From contig NZ_CP044205.1 of NCBI RefSeq assembly GCF_009498235.1, positions 1 through 64,000 on the forward strand: DNA of 64,000 nt, read 5' to 3'. Made by a program: the position numbers and the translations under genes. Below the pieces are notes generated by a model that saw only the letters and a list, made by a program, of their open reading frames with translations, did no database searches and was not told where the DNA came from. The DNA comes from Candidatus Methylospira mobilis (lineage in GTDB: Bacteria; Pseudomonadota; Gammaproteobacteria; Methylococcales; Methylococcaceae). Numbering within the stretch: the stretch's first letter is position 1; each line of letters opens with the position of its first letter. This document shows, one piece after another, positions 30,513-38,709 of this stretch.

Positions 30513-31223
30513 GTGAGGCCTTGGCAAGACGACCAATTACATTTATTGCAATCCACTCAGCACGAAGATGAGTTGTTTCAGGAGGTTTTGGCACTTTCAA
30601 AACAGCTTGGGTTTGAGCATTGCGCGCACGGTTTGCGTTTGCCTTTGCCTTTGTGTGAGCCGAAAATAATAATGCACAACAGTTACCCCGCCGTCTGGCA
30701 GACGAGATATCAAGACAAAAAATATCTGGCGGTCGACCCGACTATTCAGCACGGAATACGTACCCCGCGGCCGCTTGTCTGGTCTGACGATGTCTTTCGT
30801 TCGGCTCCCGAGTTTTGGGAGGAGGCGCGCTCGTTTGGTTTGTGCGTCGGATGGGCGCAGTCGGTACGTGACGGCGCCGGGGTTTGTGGAATGACGACCT
30901 TTGCGCGTTCAGCTGAGCCATTGACCTCGAAAGAACTGAGAGAAAAGGAATTTGAAATGGCTTGGCTGGCGCAAACGATTCATGTTGGAATGACTCGCTG
31001 CCTGCTTCCGAAAATCATGCCGGAAATCGATGTTATATTATCAAGCCGTGAGCGCGCGGTATTGCGCTGGACTGCCGAAGGTAAAACCGCAGGAGAAATA
31101 TCGAGTATCCTGAATCTCGCCGAGCGCACAGTCAATTTTCATATTCGCAATGCCGTCGCCAAATTGAATGCTCCCAATAAAACCTCCGCTGCGATCCGGG
31201 CCACTGTTCTTGGGCTGTTGTGA
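30513..31223 (+). CDS. LuxR-type acyl-homoserine-lactone-responsive regulator
   Basis: The 236-residue protein has an N-terminal autoinducer-binding domain with the invariant W62, Y66, D75, P76 and the later W-S-D-D. The C-terminal LuxR helix-turn-helix includes L-S-x-R-E-R-A-V-L-R-W, G-K-T-A-G-E-I and L-N-L-A-E-R-T-V-N-F-H. The start is GTG at 30513 with a weak AGCAGG upstream. Together with the luxI and rsaM genes it makes a complete quorum-sensing circuit. The promoter region is shared divergently with rsaM. Confidence 0.94.
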   Translation: MRPWQDDQLHLLQSTQHEDELFQEVLALSKQLGFEHCAHGLRLPLPLCEPKIIMHNSYPAVWQTRYQDKKYLAVDPTIQHGIRTPRPLVWSDDVFRSAPEFWEEARSFGLCVGWAQSVRDGAGVCGMTTFARSAEPLTSKELREKEFEMAWLAQTIHVGMTRCLLPKIMPEIDVILSSRERAVLRWTAEGKTAGEISSILNLAERTVNFHIRNAVAKLNAPNKTSAAIRATVLGLL

Positions 31224-31268
31224 TAATTGGTTATTTTGCGGGGTAACGCATGGAAACAGAAGACTCCG

Positions 31269-32465
31269 ATGAAAAAAGCTTTAGCTACACAGGGAATTCC
31301 ACGCACAGTATGGGCATTGGGCTTTGTCAGCCTGTTCATGGACTTGTCGTCCGAGCTGGTGCACAGCCTGCTGCCGATTTTTTTGGTCAACACGCTGGGC
31401 GCCGGTGTGTTGACTGTCGGCGTGATCGAAGGCGTTGTCGAAGCCACTGCATTGATTGCAAAGGTGTTCTCCGGGGCGATCAGCGATTTTATCGGTCGGC
31501 GTAAGGGACTGATTCTGCTGGGGTACGGCCTGGCGGCGTTGACCAAGCCGCTGTTTCCTCTGGCAACCTCTGCAGAGATGGTGTTTTTGGCCCGCTTTCT
31601 CGACCGCATCGGCAAGGGCATACGCGGCGCGCCGCGCGATGCGCTGATCGCCGACGTGGCGCCGCCCGCAATACGCGGCGCCTGTTTCGGCTTGCGCCAG
31701 TCCATGGATACCGTGGGCGCGTTTCTCGGTCCGCTGCTGGCGATAGCGCTGATGCTGCTGTTTCACGACGATATCCCCCTGGTGCTGTGGTTTGCCGTGG
31801 TTCCGGCGATGCTTACCGTGATGCTGATTGCGTTCGGCGTCAGCGAACCGGAGCGCGAAGAAAAATCACACACCTTTCACTCTCCGATCCATATCGATGT
31901 GCTGCGGCGTTTCTCGCGCGGCTACTGGTGGGTGGTGATCGTTGGCGCGGTTTTTTCGCTGGCGCGATTCAGCGAGGCTTTTCTGGTGCTGCGGGCGCAA
32001 CAGACCGGGCTATCCATGACCTGGGTGCCGCTGGTGATGGTGGTCATGTCCCTGTTTTATACGCTATCCGCCTACCCGGCCGGCAAGCTTTCGGACCGTA
32101 TCAGCCGCACCAGCATGCTGGTTATCGGTCTGGTTTTATTGATAGCCGCAGACGTGATTCTGGCGCTGGCGCAATCTGTACTCGGGTTGATGGTCGGCGT
32201 GAGCCTGTGGGGTCTGCATATGGGGTTCAGCCAGGGGATATTGGCGACGCTGGTCGCAGACACCACGCCGCGCGAGCTCAAAGGCACCGCCTTCGGTATT
32301 TTTAATCTGGTGAGCGGTATTTTCATGCTGCCCGCGAGCGTCGTCGCCGGCTTGTTGTGGCAAACATACGGATCGGCTGTATGTTTTTACGCGGGCGCGG
32401 TGTTTGCCGTGCTGACGCTGGCGCTGGCGCCGCGTTTGCCACATAGGAAATATCACATTGATTGA
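31269..32465 (+). CDS. Major facilitator superfamily transporter
   Basis: The ~398-residue inner-membrane protein has about twelve hydrophobic helices. The MFS loop 2-3 signature appears as G-A-I-S-D-F-I-G-R-R-K-G, and R-F-L-D-R-I-G-K-G-I-R-G-A-P-R-D lies in the first half. It resembles drug/metabolite exporters, but the substrate is unknown. I take the ATG at 31269 because the protein then begins just before helix 1. A TTG at 31227 is also in frame. It follows luxR by about 45 bases and could be under the same quorum control. Confidence 0.88.
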   Translation: MKKALATQGIPRTVWALGFVSLFMDLSSELVHSLLPIFLVNTLGAGVLTVGVIEGVVEATALIAKVFSGAISDFIGRRKGLILLGYGLAALTKPLFPLATSAEMVFLARFLDRIGKGIRGAPRDALIADVAPPAIRGACFGLRQSMDTVGAFLGPLLAIALMLLFHDDIPLVLWFAVVPAMLTVMLIAFGVSEPEREEKSHTFHSPIHIDVLRRFSRGYWWVVIVGAVFSLARFSEAFLVLRAQQTGLSMTWVPLVMVVMSLFYTLSAYPAGKLSDRISRTSMLVIGLVLLIAADVILALAQSVLGLMVGVSLWGLHMGFSQGILATLVADTTPRELKGTAFGIFNLVSGIFMLPASVVAGLLWQTYGSAVCFYAGAVFAVLTLALAPRLPHRKYHID

Positions 32466-32477
32466 TAAGCTATTTTT

Positions 32478-33455
32478 CTATTCAAAACGCACGCGAGGAT
32501 CGACCAGCGTGTAGGAAATATCAGTCAGCAGCAGCCCGACGATATACAGCACCGACCCCAGAAAAACCATTGCCCGTACGATTGCGAAATCCTGCAGGTT
32601 GATCGCGTCCAGGGTGTAGCTGCCCAGCCCTGGTATGCCGAAGAAGGACTCGCTGAGCAGACTGCCCATGAACAGCAGCGGCAGCAAAACCACGACGCCG
32701 GTCAGGATCGGAATCATCGCATTATTCAATACGTGGCCGAACAGAACGCGCAGCTCGCTCAAACCCTTGGCGCGCGCGGTGCGAACATAGTCTTTTTCGA
32801 CTTCTTCCAGAAACAGCGCGCGGTACCAGCGCACGCTGGAGCCGGTGCCGCCGACTACGCTGATGATGACCGGCAGGATTAAAAAGCGGATCGCGCCCCA
32901 GCCGTCTTCGTAGCCGGAAATCGGCACCAGACGCAGCAGCTTGCTCATGACGAACTGTCCACCGATGATAAAAAACAACGGCGATACCGACATTAATATC
33001 ACGCAGGCCAGCGTGCCCCAGCGCTCGACGTAGGTCGTGCGAAACAGCACCAGCAGCAGCGCCAGACTCACATGCACCAGCAGGCCGGCCAGCAGCGACG
33101 GCGCCGCCAACGCCAGCGACGGCCACATGCGCTGATATATATCGGCGCTGATATCGCGCCCGCTGTCGGAGCGTCCGAAGTGAAAAAGAAATAACCCCAA
33201 TGATTTACTGTAGAAAATGGTTTTCGAGACTTTTTCTGCGCCCTCGGCGCTGTCGTTCCACAACAGCGGCAGGTCGTAGCCGCGTTCATGCTTCCATTTG
33301 GCTATGCCTTCCTGGGTGACGTGCTTCTGTCCGAGGTGCATGCGCGCCATGTCGTCCGGGCTGTTGACGACAAAAAACAGTACGAAAGTCAGGATATTGA
33401 CACCGAGCAGCAACGGAATTGCGTACAGAACGCGGCGGATCAGATAGGCGGTCAT
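32478..33455 (-). CDS. Peptide-type ABC transporter permease (DppB/OppB family)
   Basis: The ~325-residue protein has the M-x-x-Y-L-I-R-R-V-L-Y-A-I-P start, six transmembrane helices and the R-T-A-R-A-K-G-L-S EAA-loop of dipeptide/oligopeptide permeases. The ATG at 33455 overlaps the stop of the upstream binding-protein gene (ATGA). The usual partners, a DppC-like second permease and ATPase subunits, are absent. The neighbouring gene on the other side is a convergent MFS gene. They must be encoded elsewhere or the system is incomplete. Confidence 0.9.
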   Translation of the reverse strand: MTAYLIRRVLYAIPLLLGVNILTFVLFFVVNSPDDMARMHLGQKHVTQEGIAKWKHERGYDLPLLWNDSAEGAEKVSKTIFYSKSLGLFLFHFGRSDSGRDISADIYQRMWPSLALAAPSLLAGLLVHVSLALLLVLFRTTYVERWGTLACVILMSVSPLFFIIGGQFVMSKLLRLVPISGYEDGWGAIRFLILPVIISVVGGTGSSVRWYRALFLEEVEKDYVRTARAKGLSELRVLFGHVLNNAMIPILTGVVVLLPLLFMGSLLSESFFGIPGLGSYTLDAINLQDFAIVRAMVFLGSVLYIVGLLLTDISYTLVDPRVRFE

Positions 33456-35602
33456 GAGATGCTCGCCCGTTGCCGTTTGCGGTAGCTGAGCCAGGCCGGA
33501 ACCAGCGCTGCTATCAGTATCAGCAGCGCAGCAATGAAGGGCCAATACACCGGACGGTTCCACGCGCGGCGGTCGTGTTCGCGCAGTACCGGATCGATAT
33601 GCAGATATTTAATTTCGTTGTTCGCCATCTGGTTGGGTTTCAGGTTGGAATACCAGGCATGATGCAGCGCGAAGCCTTTGGGGTGATAACCGAACAGCCA
33701 GGGCGCGTCATGGCGGATGATGTCGTGCATCTGCCGGATCAATTTCAGCCGCTCGGGGCCGTCGTCCATGCTGCGCATGCGTTCGAACAGCCGGTCGAAT
33801 GGTTCGTTGCGATAATTTGAAGCGTTTTCGCCGCCATTGGCAACTTTGGCGTTGGGGCCGTACAGCAGAAAAAAGAAATTTTCCGGGTCGGGATAATCGG
33901 CGTTCCAGCCCAGGGTATAGATTTGCGCATTGCCGGCCTGAATTTTTTGCTGAAACTGGTTGTAGTCGGTGGCGCGTATTACCAGTTGTATGCCCAGTTT
34001 TGCAAACTGTTTACGATACCAGTTCATCGTCGCTTTGCTGTCCGGGCCGTTGGCCGAGGTATCCAGATACAGGATTAACTGCTTGCCGGTACTGCTGTCG
34101 ACCCCTCCGGGGTAGCCTGCTTCTTCCATCAGCTTCTGCGCCGCAGCAAGGTTTTTTCGCTGCGCTTCGCCGTTAACCCAGTCGTAAATGAAGGGATTGA
34201 TGCTGGCCTCGCCTTCTTCGTTTCCGTATATGCCGGGCGGGATGACGCCCTGCGCGGGAACGCCGCGACCATTGGCGAATATGGCGATGAACTCTTCATA
34301 ATCCACGGCGATGCCGATAGCCTGACGCAGTTTAATAGCGCGGTCGGTGGCGCCGCCCAATATCGGGTCGAGCATGTTAAAGCCCATGTAGAACAGGGTC
34401 GTGGCGACAGAGGTTTTCAGCTCAATACCCTTTTCCTTCATGGCCGGCGATAATTCCATCGCGCCTTGTCCGCTGAATTGGACTGCTTGATCGAAATTAT
34501 CAGAAGATAAGCCGGATGAATCGTAATAGCCCTGCAGGAACTTGTTCCAGTACGGTATGGACTCTTTTTCCAGCGTATAAAGGACGCGATCCAGAAACGG
34601 CAGTTTGTGGCCGGCATCGCGCAAATAACCGGCAGCGGCGTCGCCGGCCTCGCCCTCGGCGGGGTAATATTCTTCGTGAAAATTCGGGTTTCTACTCAAC
34701 AGCATGCGCCGGTTCGGATTATTTTCGCTCAGCATGAAAGCGCCGCTGCCGACCGGAAACCAGTCGAGGCTGATGTTTTTGGCGACCAGGCCGGGCTGGG
34801 CGTAGAACGCGTCGGCTTCCCACGGCATAGGCGCGAAAAACGGCATCGCCAGCCAGAAGCGGAACTGAGGAAATTTACCCTTGATGCGTATGATTAAATG
34901 GTGATCGTCGACGACCTTGACGCCTTCCAGTTTGTAATTGCGCAGATCGAAAAAAGCCTCCGGCGGCTGTTTGCGAAAGTCCTGCTCCAGTTGCTGCCCA
35001 AGCTCCTTCAGGCCGAATATATAGTCCTGCATCAGCTCGGCTATGGGCGAATGCAATTGCGGATGAACCAGGCGCATGATTTGATAGAGGTAGTCTTGCG
35101 CGATGACTTCACGTGCGGCTGTTTCCTCAAAATCACCTATGCCGTGGATGTTGCTCAGCGCATCCTGTGTCAGCGCATGATACCGGTAATTGCCGTCCGG
35201 CAAGCGCGCAAATGCGGGGTGAGGCTGATAACGGATGCCGGGTTTAATCTGGATATCGTATTCGCTGTAGGCGACGCTATCGGCGGGAGCCGAATCGGGC
35301 AACGGCTGTAAGCCTGAGTCCAGCAGACGTATCGTCGGCAGCCCGGTTGCGGTAAGCGGTTCCAGCGTATAGGGGCGTTTCAGGTAGTTGTACTGGTACA
35401 GCGGTTCGTAGATTTGCGCGATCAGTCCGTATTCGTTGTCGCTGTAGGCGCGAGCCGGGTCCAGGTGCTTGGGGCGTTCGGCGAACGCCATGTACAGCGT
35501 GTTGCCGACCGCCGATTCGGAGGGATAAGGGTCGTTCGGAGGGCGCTGTTTATCGCAGGACGCCAGCGCGATAAGGGTAATGAGTAGAAGGAAAAATTTC
35601 AT
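33452..35602 (-). CDS. Extracellular solute-binding lipoprotein (SBP family 5) with C-terminal membrane anchor
   Basis: The ~716-residue protein starts with a lipoprotein signal whose lipobox is L-A-S-C. It continues as a family-5 peptide-binding protein (A-E-R-P-K-H-L-D-P-A, later W-N-A-D-Y-P-D-P-E-N-F). Unusually it ends with a transmembrane helix (W-P-F-I-A-A-L-L-I-L-I-A-A-L) and a basic tail, so it may be fixed to the inner membrane at both ends. I start at the ATG at 35602 with GAGG about ten bases before. It is coupled to the permease gene and probably captures peptides. Confidence 0.9.
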   Translation of the reverse strand: MKFFLLLITLIALASCDKQRPPNDPYPSESAVGNTLYMAFAERPKHLDPARAYSDNEYGLIAQIYEPLYQYNYLKRPYTLEPLTATGLPTIRLLDSGLQPLPDSAPADSVAYSEYDIQIKPGIRYQPHPAFARLPDGNYRYHALTQDALSNIHGIGDFEETAAREVIAQDYLYQIMRLVHPQLHSPIAELMQDYIFGLKELGQQLEQDFRKQPPEAFFDLRNYKLEGVKVVDDHHLIIRIKGKFPQFRFWLAMPFFAPMPWEADAFYAQPGLVAKNISLDWFPVGSGAFMLSENNPNRRMLLSRNPNFHEEYYPAEGEAGDAAAGYLRDAGHKLPFLDRVLYTLEKESIPYWNKFLQGYYDSSGLSSDNFDQAVQFSGQGAMELSPAMKEKGIELKTSVATTLFYMGFNMLDPILGGATDRAIKLRQAIGIAVDYEEFIAIFANGRGVPAQGVIPPGIYGNEEGEASINPFIYDWVNGEAQRKNLAAAQKLMEEAGYPGGVDSSTGKQLILYLDTSANGPDSKATMNWYRKQFAKLGIQLVIRATDYNQFQQKIQAGNAQIYTLGWNADYPDPENFFFLLYGPNAKVANGGENASNYRNEPFDRLFERMRSMDDGPERLKLIRQMHDIIRHDAPWLFGYHPKGFALHHAWYSNLKPNQMANNEIKYLHIDPVLREHDRRAWNRPVYWPFIAALLILIAALVPAWLSYRKRQRASIS

Positions 35603-35846
35603 GATATTTATCAATCCTCACTCAGCCGCGTTCGCCGAGTGAAAACCACGCCGGGTAAGAAATCGCCGGTTTCTGCCGGGATCATGGTCAATTCGTTTGT
35701 ACAGGCGTACGCTGTGTCGCGGCGCCTTGACGTCACGACACGGTTATCGTTAATCGGCAATATCTTATTTATCCAGCGCCATGTCGCATTTGATTGTGAT
35801 GCGTAAAATAGTTGTTTTGACGTCCTTCGTCAAGGAATCAAGCGTG

Positions 35847-36263
35847 TCAGTAAACGCCCTTTGAGTTCAGGTATTGTCCGAAAGCTTTGTCTACTTTCAT
35901 GATGTGGTTGTATAGCCAATCCTTCAGGAAGGCAAGCGTATCCTCCCTGACGCTTGTGCCGTTTTCTTTAAAATCCCTTTCAAATTGTCTTATGTTGTCA
36001 ATGAATTTACCGTGCTCTGCCATATGTGCGCTGGATTCAGGGTACGCATGTAACCCCATTAAATATTGCTCAATTGAAAAATGCGCTTCTGTATAATCAA
36101 AGAGTTCTTCAATGATCTCTTTCATTATGCGTTTATCGGAATCCTGATCCGGGTTGATTACGGTATCGTGTAGTATATTGATAAGTTCTACCAATCTCTG
36201 GTGTTGGTCATCAATTTCCAGTACCCCGACAAGGAGGTCGTCGCTCCATTCAAATAATGTCAT
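35847..36263 (-). CDS. Bacteriohemerythrin
   Basis: The 138-residue non-haem di-iron oxygen-binding protein has the family ligand set: H in D-D-Q-H, H-F-S-I-E-Q-Y-L, H-M-A-E-H and the W-L-Y-N-H-I-M-K-V-D block. It keeps the standard W-S-D-D-L-L-V-G start. Such proteins bind O2 reversibly and may deliver it to oxidases or membrane oxygenases. It is a single gene about 580 bases from a zinc-binding CZB gene and near the cytochrome bd and respiratory genes. Confidence 0.94.
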   Translation of the reverse strand: MTLFEWSDDLLVGVLEIDDQHQRLVELINILHDTVINPDQDSDKRIMKEIIEELFDYTEAHFSIEQYLMGLHAYPESSAHMAEHGKFIDNIRQFERDFKENGTSVREDTLAFLKDWLYNHIMKVDKAFGQYLNSKGVY

Positions 36264-36420
36264 AACTGCCTCGTTTGTTTTTTGGTAAAACCGGTTATAT
36301 TTCGTGTTTATGCTTGGCGTTGCGGTTTTCGATCCAGCGGATGAATTATGCAGTGGATATATGAACTTTATCGCACGCGGAAGTTTTCAGGTTCTTTGGG
36401 TTGGAAACAGCGGGTGGTTT

Positions 36421-36773
36421 TTATAATCCGCCTTCTTTTCGTAATCTGACAATTGCGGTTGCAACCGCGTTACTGGCCTGTCCATAAGCGGAATGGAGCC
36501 CAAGAGCAAGTTCCGCCTCATCGTATTTCCGGGCGTTGATAAGCGTCGCCACCTTGCCGGCTTCCTTGTGGAAATTGGCGTGTTTTTCAACACAAACACT
36601 ATAAGATGCCAGTTCTCCGAGGCTTCTTTTTCCATCTCCATGCAGCCATTTACCCATGTCGCAACAATTGTCTTTCCCTATGGTTTCGGTATCCAGAGTT
36701 TCTTTTTTTATCATGGCTGCACGAAGTTTGTTTTCCATTCAGCGTGTTTATGTAAGGCTTCGCCCATGTCCAT
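36421..36773 (-). pseudogene. Stand-alone CZB zinc-binding domain protein, frameshifted
   Basis: The gene appears to start at the ATG at 36773 behind AGGGGAT and reads M-D-M-G-E-A-L-H-K-H-A-E-W-K-T-N-F, then stops at 36711. The rest of the CZB domain continues in another frame (36421-36738) as A-A-M-I-K-K-E-T-L, then C-D-M-G-K-W-L and H-x-x-F-H. Adding one base near 36722 would restore a full ~117-residue 3His/1Cys zinc domain. Without the first part the first His ligand is lost. The break may be a real mutation or a sequence error. Confidence 0.75.
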
Positions 36774-36946
36774 ATTTTATCCCCTGATATATTTATTGGT
36801 TTTATGCTGTGACAATGATTGTTGTTTTTAACAGGTAAATCTATTCCTGGTTGCGTTTTAAGTTGCATGCAGGTAGTAACCGACCCATCTCATCCGCTGA
36901 CGCAAACGCGCTTCGGCGGATGAAATTGGGTCAAAATACACGTCTT

Positions 36947-38650
36947 TTAACCTGCTACGTCAGTACTTTTCACAAAGGTTCGATAAGTCTGCATGCCTCC
37001 TGAAAGGATGCTCACTTGAAACCCTGCCTGCTTTAGCGTCCGTGCAGCATAATACGCGCGTTGGCCAACCCCGCAAACCAGGAGGATTTCCCGGTCTACC
37101 GGCAGTTCAGCCAGACGCTCCCGTAATGTTTCCAGCGGAATATTCAATGCATCCGGCATGTATCCGGCATCGAATTCAGCAGGGCTGCGAACATCCAGGA
37201 TCAATGCGTCGGTGTTGGATATATCGTTCCAGTTCGCCAGCGCCAAATCACCGCGAAGCACGTTGGATGCAATCATGCCGGCCATATTGACAGGGTCTTT
37301 GGCTGCGCCGAACTGCGGCGCGTAACAAAGCTCGAATTCTTCGAGATCGTAAACCGTTGCGTCCTGCATCATTGCTGTAGCAATGACGTCGATACGACGC
37401 GCGACATCAGCCTCGCCAATTGCTTGTGCGCCTAGAATTCGGCCATCCCGTACAGAGAACAGCAGCTTCATGTGAATCGGTTTCGCGCCTGGAAAATAAC
37501 TCACATGATGACCGGGGTGCAGAAACACGGCCTGAAAGTCTTCAATGCCTGCGCGTCTTAGCGCTTTTTCACTGACGCCGGTAGTGGCTACGGTGAGACC
37601 GAACACTTCGCATACGGCAGTGCCTAATATGCCATCAAAAGTCAGCGGGGGCGGTGCATCCTGGCCCGCCTTACATCTAAAGCCATAAATAATATGACTC
37701 GCGGCAATGCGCCCTTGCCGATTGGCTGGGCCGGCAAGCGGCATCAACTGCCATTCGCCCGTAATGCGGTTTTTTACCTCTACTACGTCGCCCACTGCCC
37801 ATATATTGGGATCACTGGTGTGCAGAAACTCGTCAACGCGAATACCGCCTCTTTCTCCCAGCTCCAAACTGCACTTTCTTGCTAACGATACCTCCGGGCG
37901 CACGCCAATTCCGAGGATGACCAAATCGCTCTCTATCGCTGATCCTCTGGATGTTTGTAGCGATAAACCCCCGCCTTCTTTGGCAGTAAATGCTTCAACA
38001 GCTTCGCCCAATCTGAGCTGCACACCGCAAGTTTGTAGCCGTTCGGCGACATAAAAAGCCATTTCAGGATCCAACGGAGGCAAAACCTGGTTGGCCAACT
38101 CCAGCACCGTGACTTTCAGTCCTAGCCCGGCCAGATTTTCAGCCATTTCCAAACCAATGAAACCGCCTCCCACCATTACGGCACTACCGGCGTTGGAAAC
38201 GGCTGCCTTGAGTTTTCGGCTATCGGGGATGGTGCGCACCACATGTATTCCGGGCAGATCGATTCCCGGTAAGGACGGCCTGATGGGCGTAGCTCCTGTC
38301 GCCAGAACCAAAGCATCATAGTGTTCGAAATCAACTTCGCCCGACCTCAGATCACGTACTTCGATCATGCGCGTCTCGCGGTTGATGGCAACCACTTCCG
38401 TTTCGGTTCTGACATCGATATTGAAGCGCTCACGAAACAGTTGCGGCGTCGCCACCAGTAGCTTGGCTTCGGACTGAATGACATCGCCGACAAAATACGG
38501 CAAGCCGCAATTCGCAAACGACACATGCGGCCCGCGCTCAAACAGGACGATATCGCAGTTTTCACACAGGCGTCGTGCGCGGGTAGCACAGGATGCGCCT
38601 CCAGCGACGCCGCCGACGATTAGAATGCGTTTCTTCTTGCCTGGGTTCAT
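36947..38650 (-). CDS. CoA-disulfide-reductase-like flavoprotein with C-terminal rhodanese domain
   Basis: The 567-residue protein joins an NADH-linked flavin disulfide reductase (residues 1-450, G-G-V-A-G-G-A-S at the start, redox Cys48 in F-A-N-C-G-L-P) to a rhodanese domain (about 465-560, active-site Cys in L-V-C-G-V-G-Q-R). The arrangement matches the CoADR-Rhd family, proposed to reduce CoA-persulfides or polysulfides. Reductase and sulfur-carrier activities on one chain fit the sulfur theme of the region at 48-57 kb. It is a single gene. Confidence 0.92.
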   Translation of the reverse strand: MNPGKKKRILIVGGVAGGASCATRARRLCENCDIVLFERGPHVSFANCGLPYFVGDVIQSEAKLLVATPQLFRERFNIDVRTETEVVAINRETRMIEVRDLRSGEVDFEHYDALVLATGATPIRPSLPGIDLPGIHVVRTIPDSRKLKAAVSNAGSAVMVGGGFIGLEMAENLAGLGLKVTVLELANQVLPPLDPEMAFYVAERLQTCGVQLRLGEAVEAFTAKEGGGLSLQTSRGSAIESDLVILGIGVRPEVSLARKCSLELGERGGIRVDEFLHTSDPNIWAVGDVVEVKNRITGEWQLMPLAGPANRQGRIAASHIIYGFRCKAGQDAPPPLTFDGILGTAVCEVFGLTVATTGVSEKALRRAGIEDFQAVFLHPGHHVSYFPGAKPIHMKLLFSVRDGRILGAQAIGEADVARRIDVIATAMMQDATVYDLEEFELCYAPQFGAAKDPVNMAGMIASNVLRGDLALANWNDISNTDALILDVRSPAEFDAGYMPDALNIPLETLRERLAELPVDREILLVCGVGQRAYYAARTLKQAGFQVSILSGGMQTYRTFVKSTDVAG

Positions 38651-38709
38651 ACTTTCATCCCTTTTCAGTAATAATTGACAATTAATGACTTAATCGACAG
38701 CATGGAACT

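Noticed and set aside
36421-36738. Taking the CZB gene as intact from the ATG at 36738
   Set aside because: A better ribosome site and the missing domain start lie upstream in another frame, so it is treated as frameshifted.
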